A stretch of DNA of 64,000 bases, taken from NCBI RefSeq assembly GCF_030815585.1, contig NZ_JAUSWY010000001.1, positions 744,001-808,000 of the forward strand, in the 5' to 3' direction. The position numbers and the translations under genes were made by a program. Within the stretch, counting starts at the first letter, position 1. Every line of letters starts with the position of its first letter. Source of the DNA: Arthrobacter pascens (GTDB lineage: Bacteria; Actinomycetota; Actinomycetes; Actinomycetales; Micrococcaceae). Below, in pieces: positions 1 through 9,063 of this stretch. The notes under the pieces were generated by a model. The model was not told the DNA's origin. It saw only the letters and a list, made by a program, of their open reading frames with translations, and ran no database searches.

Positions 1-17
1 CCTCCTCGGGCCTTCGC

Positions 18-440
18 CTAGGACGCGCCGTGTGGAGTGCCGTGGTTATGGTGGTGGACTTTTTCTTCCTGCTGGATGTTGGCCGTGCCTGCGAGGTGAC
101 TCCAACCGGCGTCGCTGAGGGCGTGGTATGCCACGTGGAGTTCTTTTGCAGGGTCGGCGGTGGCGTCTGTGTCACGTTGATCGAGCGCGTCGGCCAGCAG
201 TCCGGCTGCTGCCGTAAACCTTCCTGCGGCGGACTGGATTTCGTCGGGCCACTCGATCGCATCTACAGCGATGCGCGCGTTACGGATCAGGCCAGACCAG
301 TTCCTGTCGATCTTCGGGGATGCACCCGTCAGGTTGGTGGCTATGCCGTGGAAGCCGACATTGTCGATATGGGTGAGGGCTGCGAGCACGCCGGCTGTCC
401 GGACTGCTTCCTCGGTGTTTGGATCCCCATGTTGATTCAT
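18..440 (-). CDS. Hypothetical protein with His-rich C-terminus
   Basis: I do not recognise a family. The 140-residue protein looks soluble and mostly helical, with no signal peptide or membrane segment, and ends in a tail containing HHHNHGTPHG that could bind metal. The start was chosen at 440 because AAGGAG lies six bases upstream; the ATG six bases earlier touches the Shine-Dalgarno and the one at 473 has none. It is divergent from the copper genes and shares the CsoR-like palindrome at 528-550 with them, so a role in copper handling is plausible but is inference only. Confidence 0.6.
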   Translation of the reverse strand: MNQHGDPNTEEAVRTAGVLAALTHIDNVGFHGIATNLTGASPKIDRNWSGLIRNARIAVDAIEWPDEIQSAAGRFTAAAGLLADALDQRDTDATADPAKELHVAYHALSDAGWSHLAGTANIQQEEKVHHHNHGTPHGAS

Positions 441-527
441 TGCCATCTCCTTTTGTGATTCCGGCTGTCCCAAGGATGGCCCGCACCTGAGCCGGGCTCA
501 AGACTTTTCCCTCATGACCCCTTCCAT

Positions 528-550
528 AATATACCCCCTGGGGGTATATT
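528..550. promoter_or_regulatory. CsoR-type copper operator
   Basis: A perfect 23-bp palindrome with arms AATATACCCCC and GGGGGTATATT around a central T. G/C-tract palindromes flanked by TA-rich ends are the known binding sites of CsoR-family copper-sensing repressors. It lies between the divergent His-tailed gene and the copper chaperone gene, so one site could control both directions. No csoR gene is in the window; it may lie beyond the left edge or elsewhere. Confidence 0.8.
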
Positions 551-657
551 GAGAGCGTTGTCAGTGAAGTGGTATGTCCCGGCGGGTGCAGTGCACCGCC
601 ATCACAGCCGTTCAACCCCAGCACCCATGGAACCTTCGTCAAGGAAATGGAACTGAC

Positions 658-969
658 ATGAATGGAACAGAATCCCGGCAGGAATTGCCGCTAGCATCCT
701 TCGCATCGGGCTGCCGCTGCTGCTCGACCGAAGCCCCGGAAGACTCAATCACCAGCACGGCAGGAGCCGAGTACGCCCTCGAAGGGCTCACGTGCGGACA
801 CTGCGTGGCCACCGTTGAGAATGCCGTCACCGCAGTGGATGGCGTGGCCGCCGCCGTCGTCGAGCTTGTCCGGGGCGGCCGCTCACGCCTGGTTGTTTCC
901 GGAACTCCCGATGATGCTGCGCTCCGTGCGGCTGTCACCTCCGCCGGATACCGCCTGATCACCAGCTAG
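658..969 (+). CDS. Heavy-metal-associated (HMA) copper chaperone
   Basis: A 103-residue CopZ-like protein. Residues about 38-102 form an HMA fold with the metal-binding loop LTCGHC (the CxxC of the MxCxxC motif, Met replaced by Leu). A second cysteine cluster, GCRCC, sits near residue 18 in the N-terminal extension and may add a metal site. The ATG at 658 is preceded by AAGGAA; longer upstream starts lack a ribosome site. It is first in the copper operon, 65 bp before the P-type ATPase to which it probably delivers Cu(I), and lies just downstream of the CsoR-type palindrome. Confidence 0.85.
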   Translation: MNGTESRQELPLASFASGCRCCSTEAPEDSITSTAGAEYALEGLTCGHCVATVENAVTAVDGVAAAVVELVRGGRSRLVVSGTPDDAALRAAVTSAGYRLITS

Positions 970-1034
970 CCAAGGTCCTGCCGGCCTGCGGCGCTTCGTC
1001 CGCAGGCAGGCCTTCATCCTCTCAAGGAGGAAAC

Positions 1035-3191
1035 ATGGAAGACCACACCCATCACCACAGCCACCACGCAGCCCAGAGTCCCGAACCCGGCCACGAAGCG
1101 GCTGCCGCGCCGGCGTCCAACAGGACGGGGACGGCAACCCCTCCGATCCGCCACCACCAGCACGAAAGCCACGGCTCCGACGATGACCATGCAGTACACA
1201 GCCATGGCCAGCATGCCGGGCACAGCACGGCGATGTTCAAGGACAGGTTCTGGCTGACCCTGGCCCTGTCCGTTCCGGTGGTGTACTTCAGCCCGATGTT
1301 CGGTCACCTGCTGGGCTACATGCCGCCCGAGTTTCCGGGATCGGCCTGGATCCCGCCCGTACTGGGAACGGTGATCTTCCTCTACGGCGGCCAACCGTTC
1401 CTCAAAGGCGGCCTGAAGGAACTCAAATCCCGGACCCCGGGCATGATGCTCCTGATCGGCATGGCCATCAGCGTCGCCTTTGCCGCCTCCTGGGCCACCA
1501 CCCTCGGCGTCGGCGGCTTCGACCTGGACTTCTGGTGGGAACTGGCCCTGCTGGTCGCCATCATGCTGCTGGGACATTGGCTCGAAATGCGCGCACTCGG
1601 CTCGGCTCAAGGCGCCCTGGACGCTCTCGCGGCCCTGCTCCCTGACCAGGCCGAACGCATCACCGAGACAGGCACCGAAACTGTCAGCGTTTCCGAACTC
1701 AGGGCCGGGGATACCGTCCTGGTCCGTTCCGGGGCGCGTATGCCGGCTGACGGCACCGTCGTCGATGGCCAGGCCGAGTTCGACGAATCGATGATTACCG
1801 GTGAATCCAAGACGGTGCTCCGTGCGGCCGGCGATTCTGTTGTCGCCGGAACCGTCGCCACGGACAACACTGTCAGGGTCCAGGTCACGGCAGTTGGTGA
1901 TGACACGGCCCTTGCCGGGATCCAGCGCCTCGTCGCCGAAGCGCAGGCCTCCTCCTCCAAAGCCCAAGCCCTGGCCGACAGAGCCGCTGCCTTCCTCTTC
2001 TACTTCGCCGCTATCGCCGGCGTCATCACCTTCATCGCGTGGACACTGCTGGGCAGCGTGCCGGACGCAGTCACCCGCGCCGTGACTGTGCTGGTGATCG
2101 CCTGCCCGCACGCCTTGGGACTCGCGATTCCCCTGGTCATCGCAATCTCAACAGAACAGGCAGCCAGGGCAGGAGTGTTGATCAAGAACCGGATGGCACT
2201 GGAACGCATGCGCACCATCGACGTCGTCCTGTTCGACAAGACAGGAACACTGACAAAGGGCGAACCCGAACTCAAAGACGCGGCCGCTCTTGGCGGAACA
2301 AGCCGGGAGGAGCTGCTGGCCCTGGCAGCCGCCGTGGAATCCGACAGCGAACACCCCGTGGCGCGCGCCATCATCCGGGCAGCGCGGGAACGGGGCCTGG
2401 AGCTTCCCCGCGCCACAGCTTTCACGTCAATGACCGGCCGTGGCGTCCGCGCAACGGTTGACCGGAGAACCATCCAGGTGGGCGGTCCGGCCTTGCTGAG
2501 GGAATTGGGAATCAATGAACCTGAGTCCTTAGCGGCTTCCACCCGGGTCTGGATGGACCGCGGCGCGGCCGTGCTGCACGTCGTGGAGGGGAACAGGGTC
2601 CTGGGCGCGGTGAGCCTGGAAGATGCAATCCGGGCAGAATCACAGCAGGCAATATCCGCCCTCCAAAGCCGGGGCATCAAGGTGGCCATGATCACCGGCG
2701 ACGCCCACCAGGTGGCCCAGGCCGTCGGATCCGAACTGAACATCGACGAAGTCTTCGCCGAAGTCCTGCCCGCTGACAAGGACAAAAAGGTCGCCGAGCT
2801 CCAAGCCCGCGGACTGAAGGTGGCAATGGTCGGCGACGGCGTCAACGACTCCCCGGCACTGGCGAGGGCCGAGGTGGGCATCGCTATCGGAGCAGGCACA
2901 GACGTCGCCATGGAATCAGCCGGCGTGGTCCTGGCCGGCAACGACCCCCGAGCTGTCCTGTCGATGGTGGATCTCTCCCGCGAGAGCTACCGGAAGATGT
3001 GGCAGAACCTCGTCTGGGCCACCGGCTACAACATCATCGCCGTCCCGCTTGCCGCAGGTGTGCTCGCCTTTGCCGGGGTTGTGCTGTCGCCCGCTGCCGG
3101 TGCGGTCCTGATGTCGGTTTCCACCATCGTGGTCGCACTGAACGCACAGCTGCTGCGCCGGGTGAGACTCAACCCCGCGCAGGTCCGTTGA
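1035..3191 (+). CDS. copB: Copper-exporting P1B-type ATPase (CopB-like)
   Basis: A 718-residue P1B ATPase that exports copper across the membrane. The N-terminus (about 60 residues) is histidine-rich instead of carrying an HMA domain. The metal-path motif in the membrane is CPH near residue 357, with VIACPHALG around it, which marks the CopB-like P1B-3 class rather than CPC-type CopA. TGES (about 255), DKTGTLTKG (phosphorylated Asp about 401) and GDGVNDSPAL (about 600) are intact, so the pump should be active. AAGGAGGAAAC precedes the ATG. It forms an operon with the chaperone upstream and the DUF6153/DUF305 genes downstream. Confidence 0.95.
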   Translation: MEDHTHHHSHHAAQSPEPGHEAAAAPASNRTGTATPPIRHHQHESHGSDDDHAVHSHGQHAGHSTAMFKDRFWLTLALSVPVVYFSPMFGHLLGYMPPEFPGSAWIPPVLGTVIFLYGGQPFLKGGLKELKSRTPGMMLLIGMAISVAFAASWATTLGVGGFDLDFWWELALLVAIMLLGHWLEMRALGSAQGALDALAALLPDQAERITETGTETVSVSELRAGDTVLVRSGARMPADGTVVDGQAEFDESMITGESKTVLRAAGDSVVAGTVATDNTVRVQVTAVGDDTALAGIQRLVAEAQASSSKAQALADRAAAFLFYFAAIAGVITFIAWTLLGSVPDAVTRAVTVLVIACPHALGLAIPLVIAISTEQAARAGVLIKNRMALERMRTIDVVLFDKTGTLTKGEPELKDAAALGGTSREELLALAAAVESDSEHPVARAIIRAARERGLELPRATAFTSMTGRGVRATVDRRTIQVGGPALLRELGINEPESLAASTRVWMDRGAAVLHVVEGNRVLGAVSLEDAIRAESQQAISALQSRGIKVAMITGDAHQVAQAVGSELNIDEVFAEVLPADKDKKVAELQARGLKVAMVGDGVNDSPALARAEVGIAIGAGTDVAMESAGVVLAGNDPRAVLSMVDLSRESYRKMWQNLVWATGYNIIAVPLAAGVLAFAGVVLSPAAGAVLMSVSTIVVALNAQLLRRVRLNPAQVR

Positions 3192-3285
3192 CAAGGAACA
3201 CTGGCCAGCGAAACACGGACACGGCCTGGGCGGCCGCGGCCGGTAGCCTTGAAGTCAGTCCGACTCAAGCGGAAGGAGGAACGTC

Positions 3286-3783
3286 ATGACCGCACCAGGC
3301 CGCGGGGACTTCACCACGGCGTTCCTCCACCGCGCGGGACTGTTCGCGGCCCTCTTGGCCGTCATCGCCGGGATCCTGGGCATGCACGTTATGACCGGCA
3401 CCCACGGCACACATTCCCCCGCCGCTGTCACTGCAACCGACGCGGTCCTGACGCCCATCACCGGCACCGGCCATGCCGAATCCCCGCCGGGCCACGCGGG
3501 CCATAGTGCTCCCAGTGGAACCGTGGCCAATTCCCAGTCGTCTGTCCAAGATGCGGCCGGAACTTTGGAGCAGTGTTCGTGCTCCGGCAGCTGCGCGAAC
3601 GGGCACGCCATGACAGCCGCGTGTACCCCGACAGCGAAGACCGGTTCATTCTCTGCTCCGTTGCCCGGCACCACGGTCATTGCGGTGATCTCCAGCGGCG
3701 CAGCAGACGGCATGCTCCCCGGACTGTGGTCCTACCTTCCTGACGCACCTTCGCCGGGTGAACTGTCCATCAGCAGGACGTAA
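3286..3783 (+). CDS. DUF6153-like small membrane protein
   Basis: A 165-residue protein with one hydrophobic segment at about residues 14-34, a His/Gly/Thr-rich linker, a cysteine cluster (CSCSGSC and a further Cys, about residues 97-113) and a weaker hydrophobic stretch near 130-145. This matches the DUF6153-type proteins that accompany actinobacterial copper genes; their biochemical function is not known. GGAAGGAGG lies eight bases before the ATG. Its place between the ATPase and the DUF305 lipoprotein, with many His and Cys residues outside the predicted membrane helix, suggests extracytoplasmic copper binding, which is inference. Confidence 0.7.
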   Translation: MTAPGRGDFTTAFLHRAGLFAALLAVIAGILGMHVMTGTHGTHSPAAVTATDAVLTPITGTGHAESPPGHAGHSAPSGTVANSQSSVQDAAGTLEQCSCSGSCANGHAMTAACTPTAKTGSFSAPLPGTTVIAVISSGAADGMLPGLWSYLPDAPSPGELSISRT

Positions 3784-3949
3784 ACAGGCGGTGCCCGCCC
3801 GGGCGGCAACGCCCGGCGCGCAGTCCCCGATCCCGTGCCGACGCGACCTCCTGCCGGCGCGACCCTCACAGAGGACCTCGCGCCGCATCACCGATGCACA
3901 CACCACCCGCGGCGCCCTGCGCCAACCCAAGTTTGAAGGACCTGATTCC

Positions 3950-4570
3950 ATGACCAAAAAGCTTCTGACCCTTTCAGCCACCGCCACCGCCATCGCCGCA
4001 GCCATCGCCCTTGCCGGCTGCGGGAGCGGGGGACCCGGATCTTCCGGTACGTCCATGCCCGGCATGGACCACGGCGGCTCCGCCAGCAGCGCCCCGTCCA
4101 CCAGCGCACCCGCTGCCGCCGACCACAATGCCGCGGACGTCACGTTCGCCCAGATGATGATCCCGCACCATGCCCAGGCCGTTGAGATGAGCGACATGAT
4201 TCTGATGAAGCAGGACATTCCTGCCGAAGTGACGGACCTTGCCACCAAGATCAAGGCGGCCCAAGGCCCGGAGATCGAAACGATGACCGGCTGGCTCAAG
4301 AGCTGGAACGAACCCACGATGCCCTCCGGCCACAGCATGGAAGGCATGGTGGGCGAGGAGGACATGAAGAAGCTCGAGGCTGCGCAGGGCACTGAAGCCG
4401 CCAAGCTCTTCCTGAGCCAGATGGTCGCCCACCATGAGGGCGCGGTGACAATGGCCAAAACCGAAGGGACCGCCGGCAAAAACGCGGATGCGGTCAGCCT
4501 CAGCAAGGCCATCGTGACCGGGCAGGAAGCCGAAATCCAAGAGATGCAGAGACTGCTGGGAACCCTCTAA
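3950..4570 (+). CDS. DUF305 family lipoprotein, probable copper binding
   Basis: A 206-residue exported lipoprotein: a basic start, a hydrophobic stretch and lipobox LAGC with acceptor Cys24. The mature part has a Met/Gly/His segment (MPGMDHGG) and the ferritin-like DUF305 domain with both hallmark motifs, MIPHHAQAVEM and VAHHEGAVTMA. DUF305 proteins are often coded beside copper ATPases and are thought to bind copper outside the membrane. GAAGGA sits nine bases before the chosen ATG, and the signal peptide begins there; extended upstream starts would bury the lipobox. Last gene of the copper block. Confidence 0.88.
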   Translation: MTKKLLTLSATATAIAAAIALAGCGSGGPGSSGTSMPGMDHGGSASSAPSTSAPAAADHNAADVTFAQMMIPHHAQAVEMSDMILMKQDIPAEVTDLATKIKAAQGPEIETMTGWLKSWNEPTMPSGHSMEGMVGEEDMKKLEAAQGTEAAKLFLSQMVAHHEGAVTMAKTEGTAGKNADAVSLSKAIVTGQEAEIQEMQRLLGTL

Positions 4571-4612
4571 CCAGCCCCGGCGCCGGTCCCTCCTCTCGGG
4601 CTCGTCTGCCCC

Positions 4613-4680
4613 GCCCAACTAGGTCGCACTTAACGTCGTTATGACTGCCCATAACGACGTTAACTGCGACCTAGTTGGGC
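4613..4680. repeat. Palindromic intergenic element, copy A
   Basis: Two 31-nt arms pair at 30 of 31 positions around the 6-nt loop ACTGCC; the arms begin GCCCAACTAGGTCGCA. It fills the gap between the convergent DUF305 and PAP2 genes. Relative to the other copies (11881, 13713, 26944, 47629) it reads CTAGGTCGCA where they read CTGACTCGCA, with matching changes in the opposite arm. It could end transcription from both sides but lacks a clear T-tract. Confidence 0.85.
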
Positions 4681-4702
4681 AGCGCGGCAGCAAGGGGCGC
4701 CA

Positions 4703-5611
4703 TCAGCGCGAAGCCGGGACCCGCCGTCGGGCCGCGTAGGCGAACAGCGACGTGGTGGCCACCGTGGCCAGGTACCCGGCAATGACAATCAGCGAGATTC
4801 CGGCCCAGAAGTAGCTGGTGGTACTGTCCGACTGCCCCGGCCCCGGCGCGATACTGGCCAGCGAAAACACCGCCACCACGGCCGAGGCCAGGCCGATCAC
4901 CACCGGCAGCGTCAGCCAGATCCTGGCGGATCCCACATGCTTGCCGAACCCCTCCCACACGTTCCAGACCCCGCCGAGCCGCAGGATCAGCCAGCCGGCG
5001 GGAACCATGAACGCGCCCACCAGCAGGAACGCCGCCACAACGTCCGCCGGGCGGTGCCACTGGTTGATCAGCGTGGACACGCCCGACGCAATCGCGAAGG
5101 TGCCGCCCACAAATCCGGCCATCGGGCGCCAGCGCGGCGAGGCCATCAGGAACACCGCAGCCGCCGCGGAGGCCGCCAGCGTAGTGTGTCCGGACGGGAG
5201 GGAGTTGAGCTCCAGCGTCACCACACCCCTGTCCGGGCGGACCGGCAGCACGTCCTTGAGGACCTGGGTGGCAATGTTGGCACCGATGCACGCGGCCACG
5301 GCGATCCCCGCCGCCGTCCAGCGGCGCCGGATCACCGTAACAAACAGAACGACGACGGCGGCCACCACCAGGGAGATGGTGGGCAGCCAGTCCAGGAACT
5401 CCGTGGCCGCCTTGCCGGCCGGGCCATGGATATCCACTGCTTCAACCAGGGCGGACTCGTCGATGAACTGGCCAGTGGTGGTCTGGACGAAGTAGTAGTA
5501 CGTGGCGATCAGCCCCACAATGCAGGCAAGCGTGGCGAACGCGAACATGAAGCCAGAGCCCGGTGCGGGGCGCATCGGAGTCCGGGAGGGCGCCTGTCGT
5601 GGAAAAGTCAT
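4703..5611 (-). CDS. PAP2-superfamily membrane phosphatase
   Basis: A 302-residue membrane protein with about six hydrophobic segments and the three PAP2 phosphatase motifs: KDVLPVRPD (motif 1), PSGHTT (motif 2) and STLINQWHRPADV (motif 3, catalytic His then Asp). The family removes phosphate from lipid pyrophosphates or phosphatidic acid on the outer face of the membrane; the exact substrate cannot be told. The start at 5611 has no strong ribosome site. It is monocistronic, convergent with the copper operon and divergent from the sugar ABC operon. Confidence 0.85.
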   Translation of the reverse strand: MTFPRQAPSRTPMRPAPGSGFMFAFATLACIVGLIATYYYFVQTTTGQFIDESALVEAVDIHGPAGKAATEFLDWLPTISLVVAAVVVLFVTVIRRRWTAAGIAVAACIGANIATQVLKDVLPVRPDRGVVTLELNSLPSGHTTLAASAAAAVFLMASPRWRPMAGFVGGTFAIASGVSTLINQWHRPADVVAAFLLVGAFMVPAGWLILRLGGVWNVWEGFGKHVGSARIWLTLPVVIGLASAVVAVFSLASIAPGPGQSDSTTSYFWAGISLIVIAGYLATVATTSLFAYAARRRVPASR

Positions 5612-5710
5612 CGGTTAAGGGTGTCACAGAAAGCTGGGAGGCGTATTCAGCCTCGGCAAGGAGATCCGCGGCGCCAAACAAGGGGATCCCGAGACGCAAA
5701 CAATGTGATG

Positions 5711-5726
5711 CTTGACACGTGTTAGG
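5711..5726. promoter_or_regulatory. LacI-family operator 1 overlapping the -35 of the sugar operon
   Basis: CTTGACACGTGTTAGG, a 16-bp palindrome with two mismatched pairs. It contains the likely -35 hexamer TTGACA (5712-5717); an extended -10, TAAGCT (5736-5741), follows after 18 bp. Centre-to-centre distance to operator 2 is 32 bp, about three helical turns, which suits cooperative repression by a LacI-type protein. Confidence 0.75.
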
Positions 5727-5742
5727 TCACATGCATAAGCTA

Positions 5743-5758
5743 CCTCACACGTGTTAGG
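5743..5758. promoter_or_regulatory. LacI-family operator 2 next to the start of the sugar operon
   Basis: CCTCACACGTGTTAGG, a palindrome with one mismatched pair and the ACGTGT core shared with operator 1; the core of the site at 11838 is CGCGTG. It lies just downstream of the -10 and abuts the Shine-Dalgarno AAGGA at 5759-5763, so a bound repressor would block transcription of the binding-protein gene. Confidence 0.78.
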
Positions 5759-5770
5759 AAGGAAAATGAT

Positions 5771-7192
5771 ATGACCGGTGCCACAAATGGCCGTCTGCGT
5801 GAATTCTCACGCCGGACCGCCTTCGGTGCCTTGGGTGCGGGAATCGTGGGAGCAACCGTGGCGTCGTGGCCGCGGCTCTCCGGAACCGACATCCCCGGGC
5901 GAGGGGACAACAGCCTCAGCATTGCCATCATGGGAACCGCAGCCGATGCCGCCGCGCGCCAGCGCGCCATCGATGCGTTCACCCGCCTCCACCCGGACAT
6001 CCGGGTCAAGGTCCAGGCCATCCAGGCCGTGGACTGGAAAGACTTCTTCACCAAGATCCTCACCATGGTTGCCGCCGGTACACCGCCGGACGTTGTGTAC
6101 GTGGCCACCGAAGGCGCCCAGCTGTTCGCCGACAAGCTGGCCCACCCGCTGGACGAGTACCTGCGCCGCGACGCCGCGGACATGGCCGAGTTCTTCGCTG
6201 ACGTCCACCCCAGCCTGGTGGAGGCCTTTATGTACAAGGGCAGCCTCTTCCAGCTGCCCATGGACTGGAATGCGGCCAACATGTACTACAACACCACGGC
6301 TTTCCGGCAGGCCGGCCTGGACCGCCCGGCGGACGACTGGACCCACGTGGACTTCCGCAGCAACCTGGCCGCCATGAAAAAGGCCAGGCCGCAGGACTTC
6401 ACCCCGTATTACTGGACCAACCGGCTGTTCGGCGGCGTGGTGCCCTGGCTCTACGCCAACGACACCAGCTTCCTGAAGGAAACCAAGTCCACAGGCGGGG
6501 ACTGGCTCTGGGACAGCTTCTACGCCAACGATCCCTCCCGCAGCCTCCGCTCCGGCGGCTACCAATGGCTGGAACCCAACGCCGACGATCCCCGCGTGTT
6601 CGAATCCTTCGACTACCTGCGCGGCCTGGTCAAGGACGGCCTGGGCGTGCGTCCCGAGGAAGGCGGCGGCAGCTCACTCGTGGGACTCTTCGCCTCCAAC
6701 CGGATCGGCACCACCCCGGCCGGCGGCTACTGGGTGCAGGGCCTGCACGAGGCCGGCATGAAGGAGAACGACTTCGACGTCGCGTTCTTCCCGAAAAGGC
6801 GGACCCAGCGGCACCAGTTCGGCACCGCCGGATACGCCATCATGAAAACCGCCAAGGACAAGGACGCCGCCTGGGAATGGATCAAGTTCAGTTCCAGCCG
6901 CGAGGCCATGGAGCTGATCTTCCCCAACCCGGGGACCACCCCGGCCCGGCGCTCCATGGTCAACGAAGCGCTGTACAAGGGCAAGGGGCCGGCGCACTGG
7001 AAGGTCTTCTACGACACGCTGGACAAGTACCCCACCACAGGGCCCATTCCTGCACCGCCCCAGCAGGCCGCCGTCGAAACGGCCCTGATGAAAAACGTCT
7101 CGCTGGCCGTCAGCGGCGACGAGCGCCAGCTCAAGCAGGCCCTCGACTCCATGCAGCGCGATCTTGAAATTGCCCTGAGGAGGCAGTCATGA
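5771..7192 (+). CDS. Sugar ABC transporter substrate-binding protein (Tat signal)
   Basis: A 473-residue family-1 extracellular solute-binding protein. The N-terminus carries a twin-arginine signal, SRRTAFGALGAG, with no lipobox cysteine. It would capture an oligosaccharide outside the membrane and pass it to the two permeases coded immediately after (the stop overlaps the next start). No ATPase is coded here, so a shared MsiK-type ATPase elsewhere probably drives import, as is usual for this class in actinobacteria. The GH32 enzyme at the end of the operon suggests a fructose-containing sugar as ligand, which is inference from context. Confidence 0.9.
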   Translation: MTGATNGRLREFSRRTAFGALGAGIVGATVASWPRLSGTDIPGRGDNSLSIAIMGTAADAAARQRAIDAFTRLHPDIRVKVQAIQAVDWKDFFTKILTMVAAGTPPDVVYVATEGAQLFADKLAHPLDEYLRRDAADMAEFFADVHPSLVEAFMYKGSLFQLPMDWNAANMYYNTTAFRQAGLDRPADDWTHVDFRSNLAAMKKARPQDFTPYYWTNRLFGGVVPWLYANDTSFLKETKSTGGDWLWDSFYANDPSRSLRSGGYQWLEPNADDPRVFESFDYLRGLVKDGLGVRPEEGGGSSLVGLFASNRIGTTPAGGYWVQGLHEAGMKENDFDVAFFPKRRTQRHQFGTAGYAIMKTAKDKDAAWEWIKFSSSREAMELIFPNPGTTPARRSMVNEALYKGKGPAHWKVFYDTLDKYPTTGPIPAPPQQAAVETALMKNVSLAVSGDERQLKQALDSMQRDLEIALRRQS

Positions 7193-8145
7193 GCACCACC
7201 ACTCGTCACCGGGAAGGGCAGAAGCACACCGCCAAACAAGCTGCCCCCGGTGCGGCTCCCGCACAGTCCGGATGGCACAGCCAGCGTTTGCTTGCGTGGA
7301 TCTTCCTGGCCCCCACCATCCTGGGCATGGGCCTCTTCACTCTGGTGCCGATCGTCGCCTCGGTGGTCCTGGCGTTCTTCCGCTGGGACATCATCTCCGC
7401 CCCGAGCTTTGTGGGGTTCGACAACTTCGCCACGGTGGTCCAGGACCCCACGGTCCGGGTGTCCTTCCTGAACACCATCGTTTTTGTGCTGGTGGCCGTG
7501 TCTCTCCAACTGGGGCTTGCCCTGGCGCTCGCAATCATGGTGCAGGAGAAGTTGCCGTCCTGGCTCCGGACCTTTTTCCGGTCCGCGTTCTTCTTCCCGC
7601 TGATCCTTTCCGCGGCCTCGGTGTCCATCTTCATGCGCTACCTCTTCAACGAGCAGTTTGGCGTGGTGAACTGGTTTCTGTCCCTCGCCGGCATCCCCGC
7701 GGTTCCGTGGCTGACAACGCCCGGCGGGTCCGCCGCCGTCGTGATCATGGTCTACGTGTGGCAGAACTTCGGGTTCTCCTTCCTGCTGTTCATCGGCGGG
7801 CTGGCCTCCATCCCCACGGAAACCTACGAGGCGGCCTCGCTGGACGGCGCCACCGGGTGGCGCAAGCACGTCTACGTCACCCTGCCGCTGCTGAGCCCCA
7901 CCACGCTGCTGGCCTCGGTGATGGCCATCATCAGCGCGCTCCAGGTGTTCGACCAGCCGTACGTGCTGACCCGCGGCGGGCCGGGCGATTCCACCCGCAC
8001 GGCGGTGATGGTGATCTTCGAATCCGCCTTCCAGCGGCTGGAATTCGGCCAGGCCTCGGCCATCGGCGTACTCCTCATGCTGATCATCATGGCCATCACG
8101 GCCGCGCAGTTCCGGCTCAGCAAACGATTCGTCTTCTACCAGTAA
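7189..8145 (+). CDS. Sugar ABC transporter permease 1 (MalF/UgpA type)
   Basis: A 318-residue integral membrane protein with six hydrophobic segments after a basic 35-residue cytoplasmic tail. The EAA loop reads YEAASLDGATGWRKHVYVTL, the contact site for the ATPase. AGGAGG lies six bases before the ATG and the start overlaps the binding-protein stop as ATGA, so translation is probably coupled. Forms the membrane channel with the following permease. Confidence 0.92.
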   Translation: MSTTTRHREGQKHTAKQAAPGAAPAQSGWHSQRLLAWIFLAPTILGMGLFTLVPIVASVVLAFFRWDIISAPSFVGFDNFATVVQDPTVRVSFLNTIVFVLVAVSLQLGLALALAIMVQEKLPSWLRTFFRSAFFFPLILSAASVSIFMRYLFNEQFGVVNWFLSLAGIPAVPWLTTPGGSAAVVIMVYVWQNFGFSFLLFIGGLASIPTETYEAASLDGATGWRKHVYVTLPLLSPTTLLASVMAIISALQVFDQPYVLTRGGPGDSTRTAVMVIFESAFQRLEFGQASAIGVLLMLIIMAITAAQFRLSKRFVFYQ

Positions 8146-8153
8146 GGCCAGCC

Positions 8154-9038
8154 ATGTCTACCACTACAGAGCGTGTATTGACCCGCCCCGCCCCGGCCGG
8201 GCACACCCCGGCGCGGCGGAAACCGAACTGGAGCCTCGTCACCCGGGTGGCCCTGCTGCTGCTCGCGGCTGTCCTGACCCTTGGCCCGGTGATGTGGACC
8301 CTGTCCACCTCGCTGCGGTCGCCGTCGGAATCGTTCAAGCTGCCGCCGTCGTTCATCCCCTGGAACCCCGACTTCACGTCCTACGCCGAGGTCTTCCAGA
8401 AGCTGGACATCGTCATCCTGGTGCTGAACAGCGCCCTGGTGACGGGGGTCATCGCCGTCGGACAGATGGTGACCGCGGCCATGGCCGGTTACGCCTTCGC
8501 CAACCTGAAGTTCCGCGGCCGCGGCTTTCTCTTCTCGATTGTGCTGGCCACCATGATGGTGCCGGTGCAGGTGACCATCGTGCCCGTGTTTATGCTGATC
8601 CGCGGCATGGGCCTTTCGGACACGCTGCTGGCCCTGATCCTGCCGGCCATCCCGACGGCGTTCGGCACCTTCCTGATGCGGCAGTACTTCCTGGGACTGC
8701 CCGCCGATCTTGCGGAGGCCGCCGCGATCGACGGCGCCAGCCCGTGGCGGACCTTCCGCTCGGTCTACGCACCCCTGGCGGTTCCCGGCATGGCGATTGT
8801 GGGCATCCTGGCGTTCAACTTCCACTGGAACGAGTTCTTCCGGCCGCTCATCATGACCATCTCGGAACAGAACTTCACCCTCCCGCTGGGCCTCGTCTCG
8901 CTCCAGGGCAACCTGGGCACGGGCAGCATCTCGGTGGTGCTGGCCGGCGTGGTCCTGTCCATGATCCCAGCGCTGGTGGTCTTCATCTTTGGCCAGCGCG
9001 CGCTGCAGGACGGCCTCACCGCCGGCAGCAGCAAATAA
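8154..9038 (+). CDS. Sugar ABC transporter permease 2 (MalG type)
   Basis: A 294-residue permease with six hydrophobic segments and the EAA loop LAEAAAIDGASPWRTF. The chosen ATG, eight bases after the stop of permease 1, begins a typical Thr/Pro-rich cytoplasmic tail followed by the first membrane helix; reading further upstream in this frame crosses the first permease gene and is not real. Partner of permease 1 for uptake of the sugar recognised by the Tat-exported binding protein. Confidence 0.92.
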   Translation: MSTTTERVLTRPAPAGHTPARRKPNWSLVTRVALLLLAAVLTLGPVMWTLSTSLRSPSESFKLPPSFIPWNPDFTSYAEVFQKLDIVILVLNSALVTGVIAVGQMVTAAMAGYAFANLKFRGRGFLFSIVLATMMVPVQVTIVPVFMLIRGMGLSDTLLALILPAIPTAFGTFLMRQYFLGLPADLAEAAAIDGASPWRTFRSVYAPLAVPGMAIVGILAFNFHWNEFFRPLIMTISEQNFTLPLGLVSLQGNLGTGSISVVLAGVVLSMIPALVVFIFGQRALQDGLTAGSSK

Positions 9039-9063
9039 CCCAGCTTCCTGAAAGGCTTTCCGC

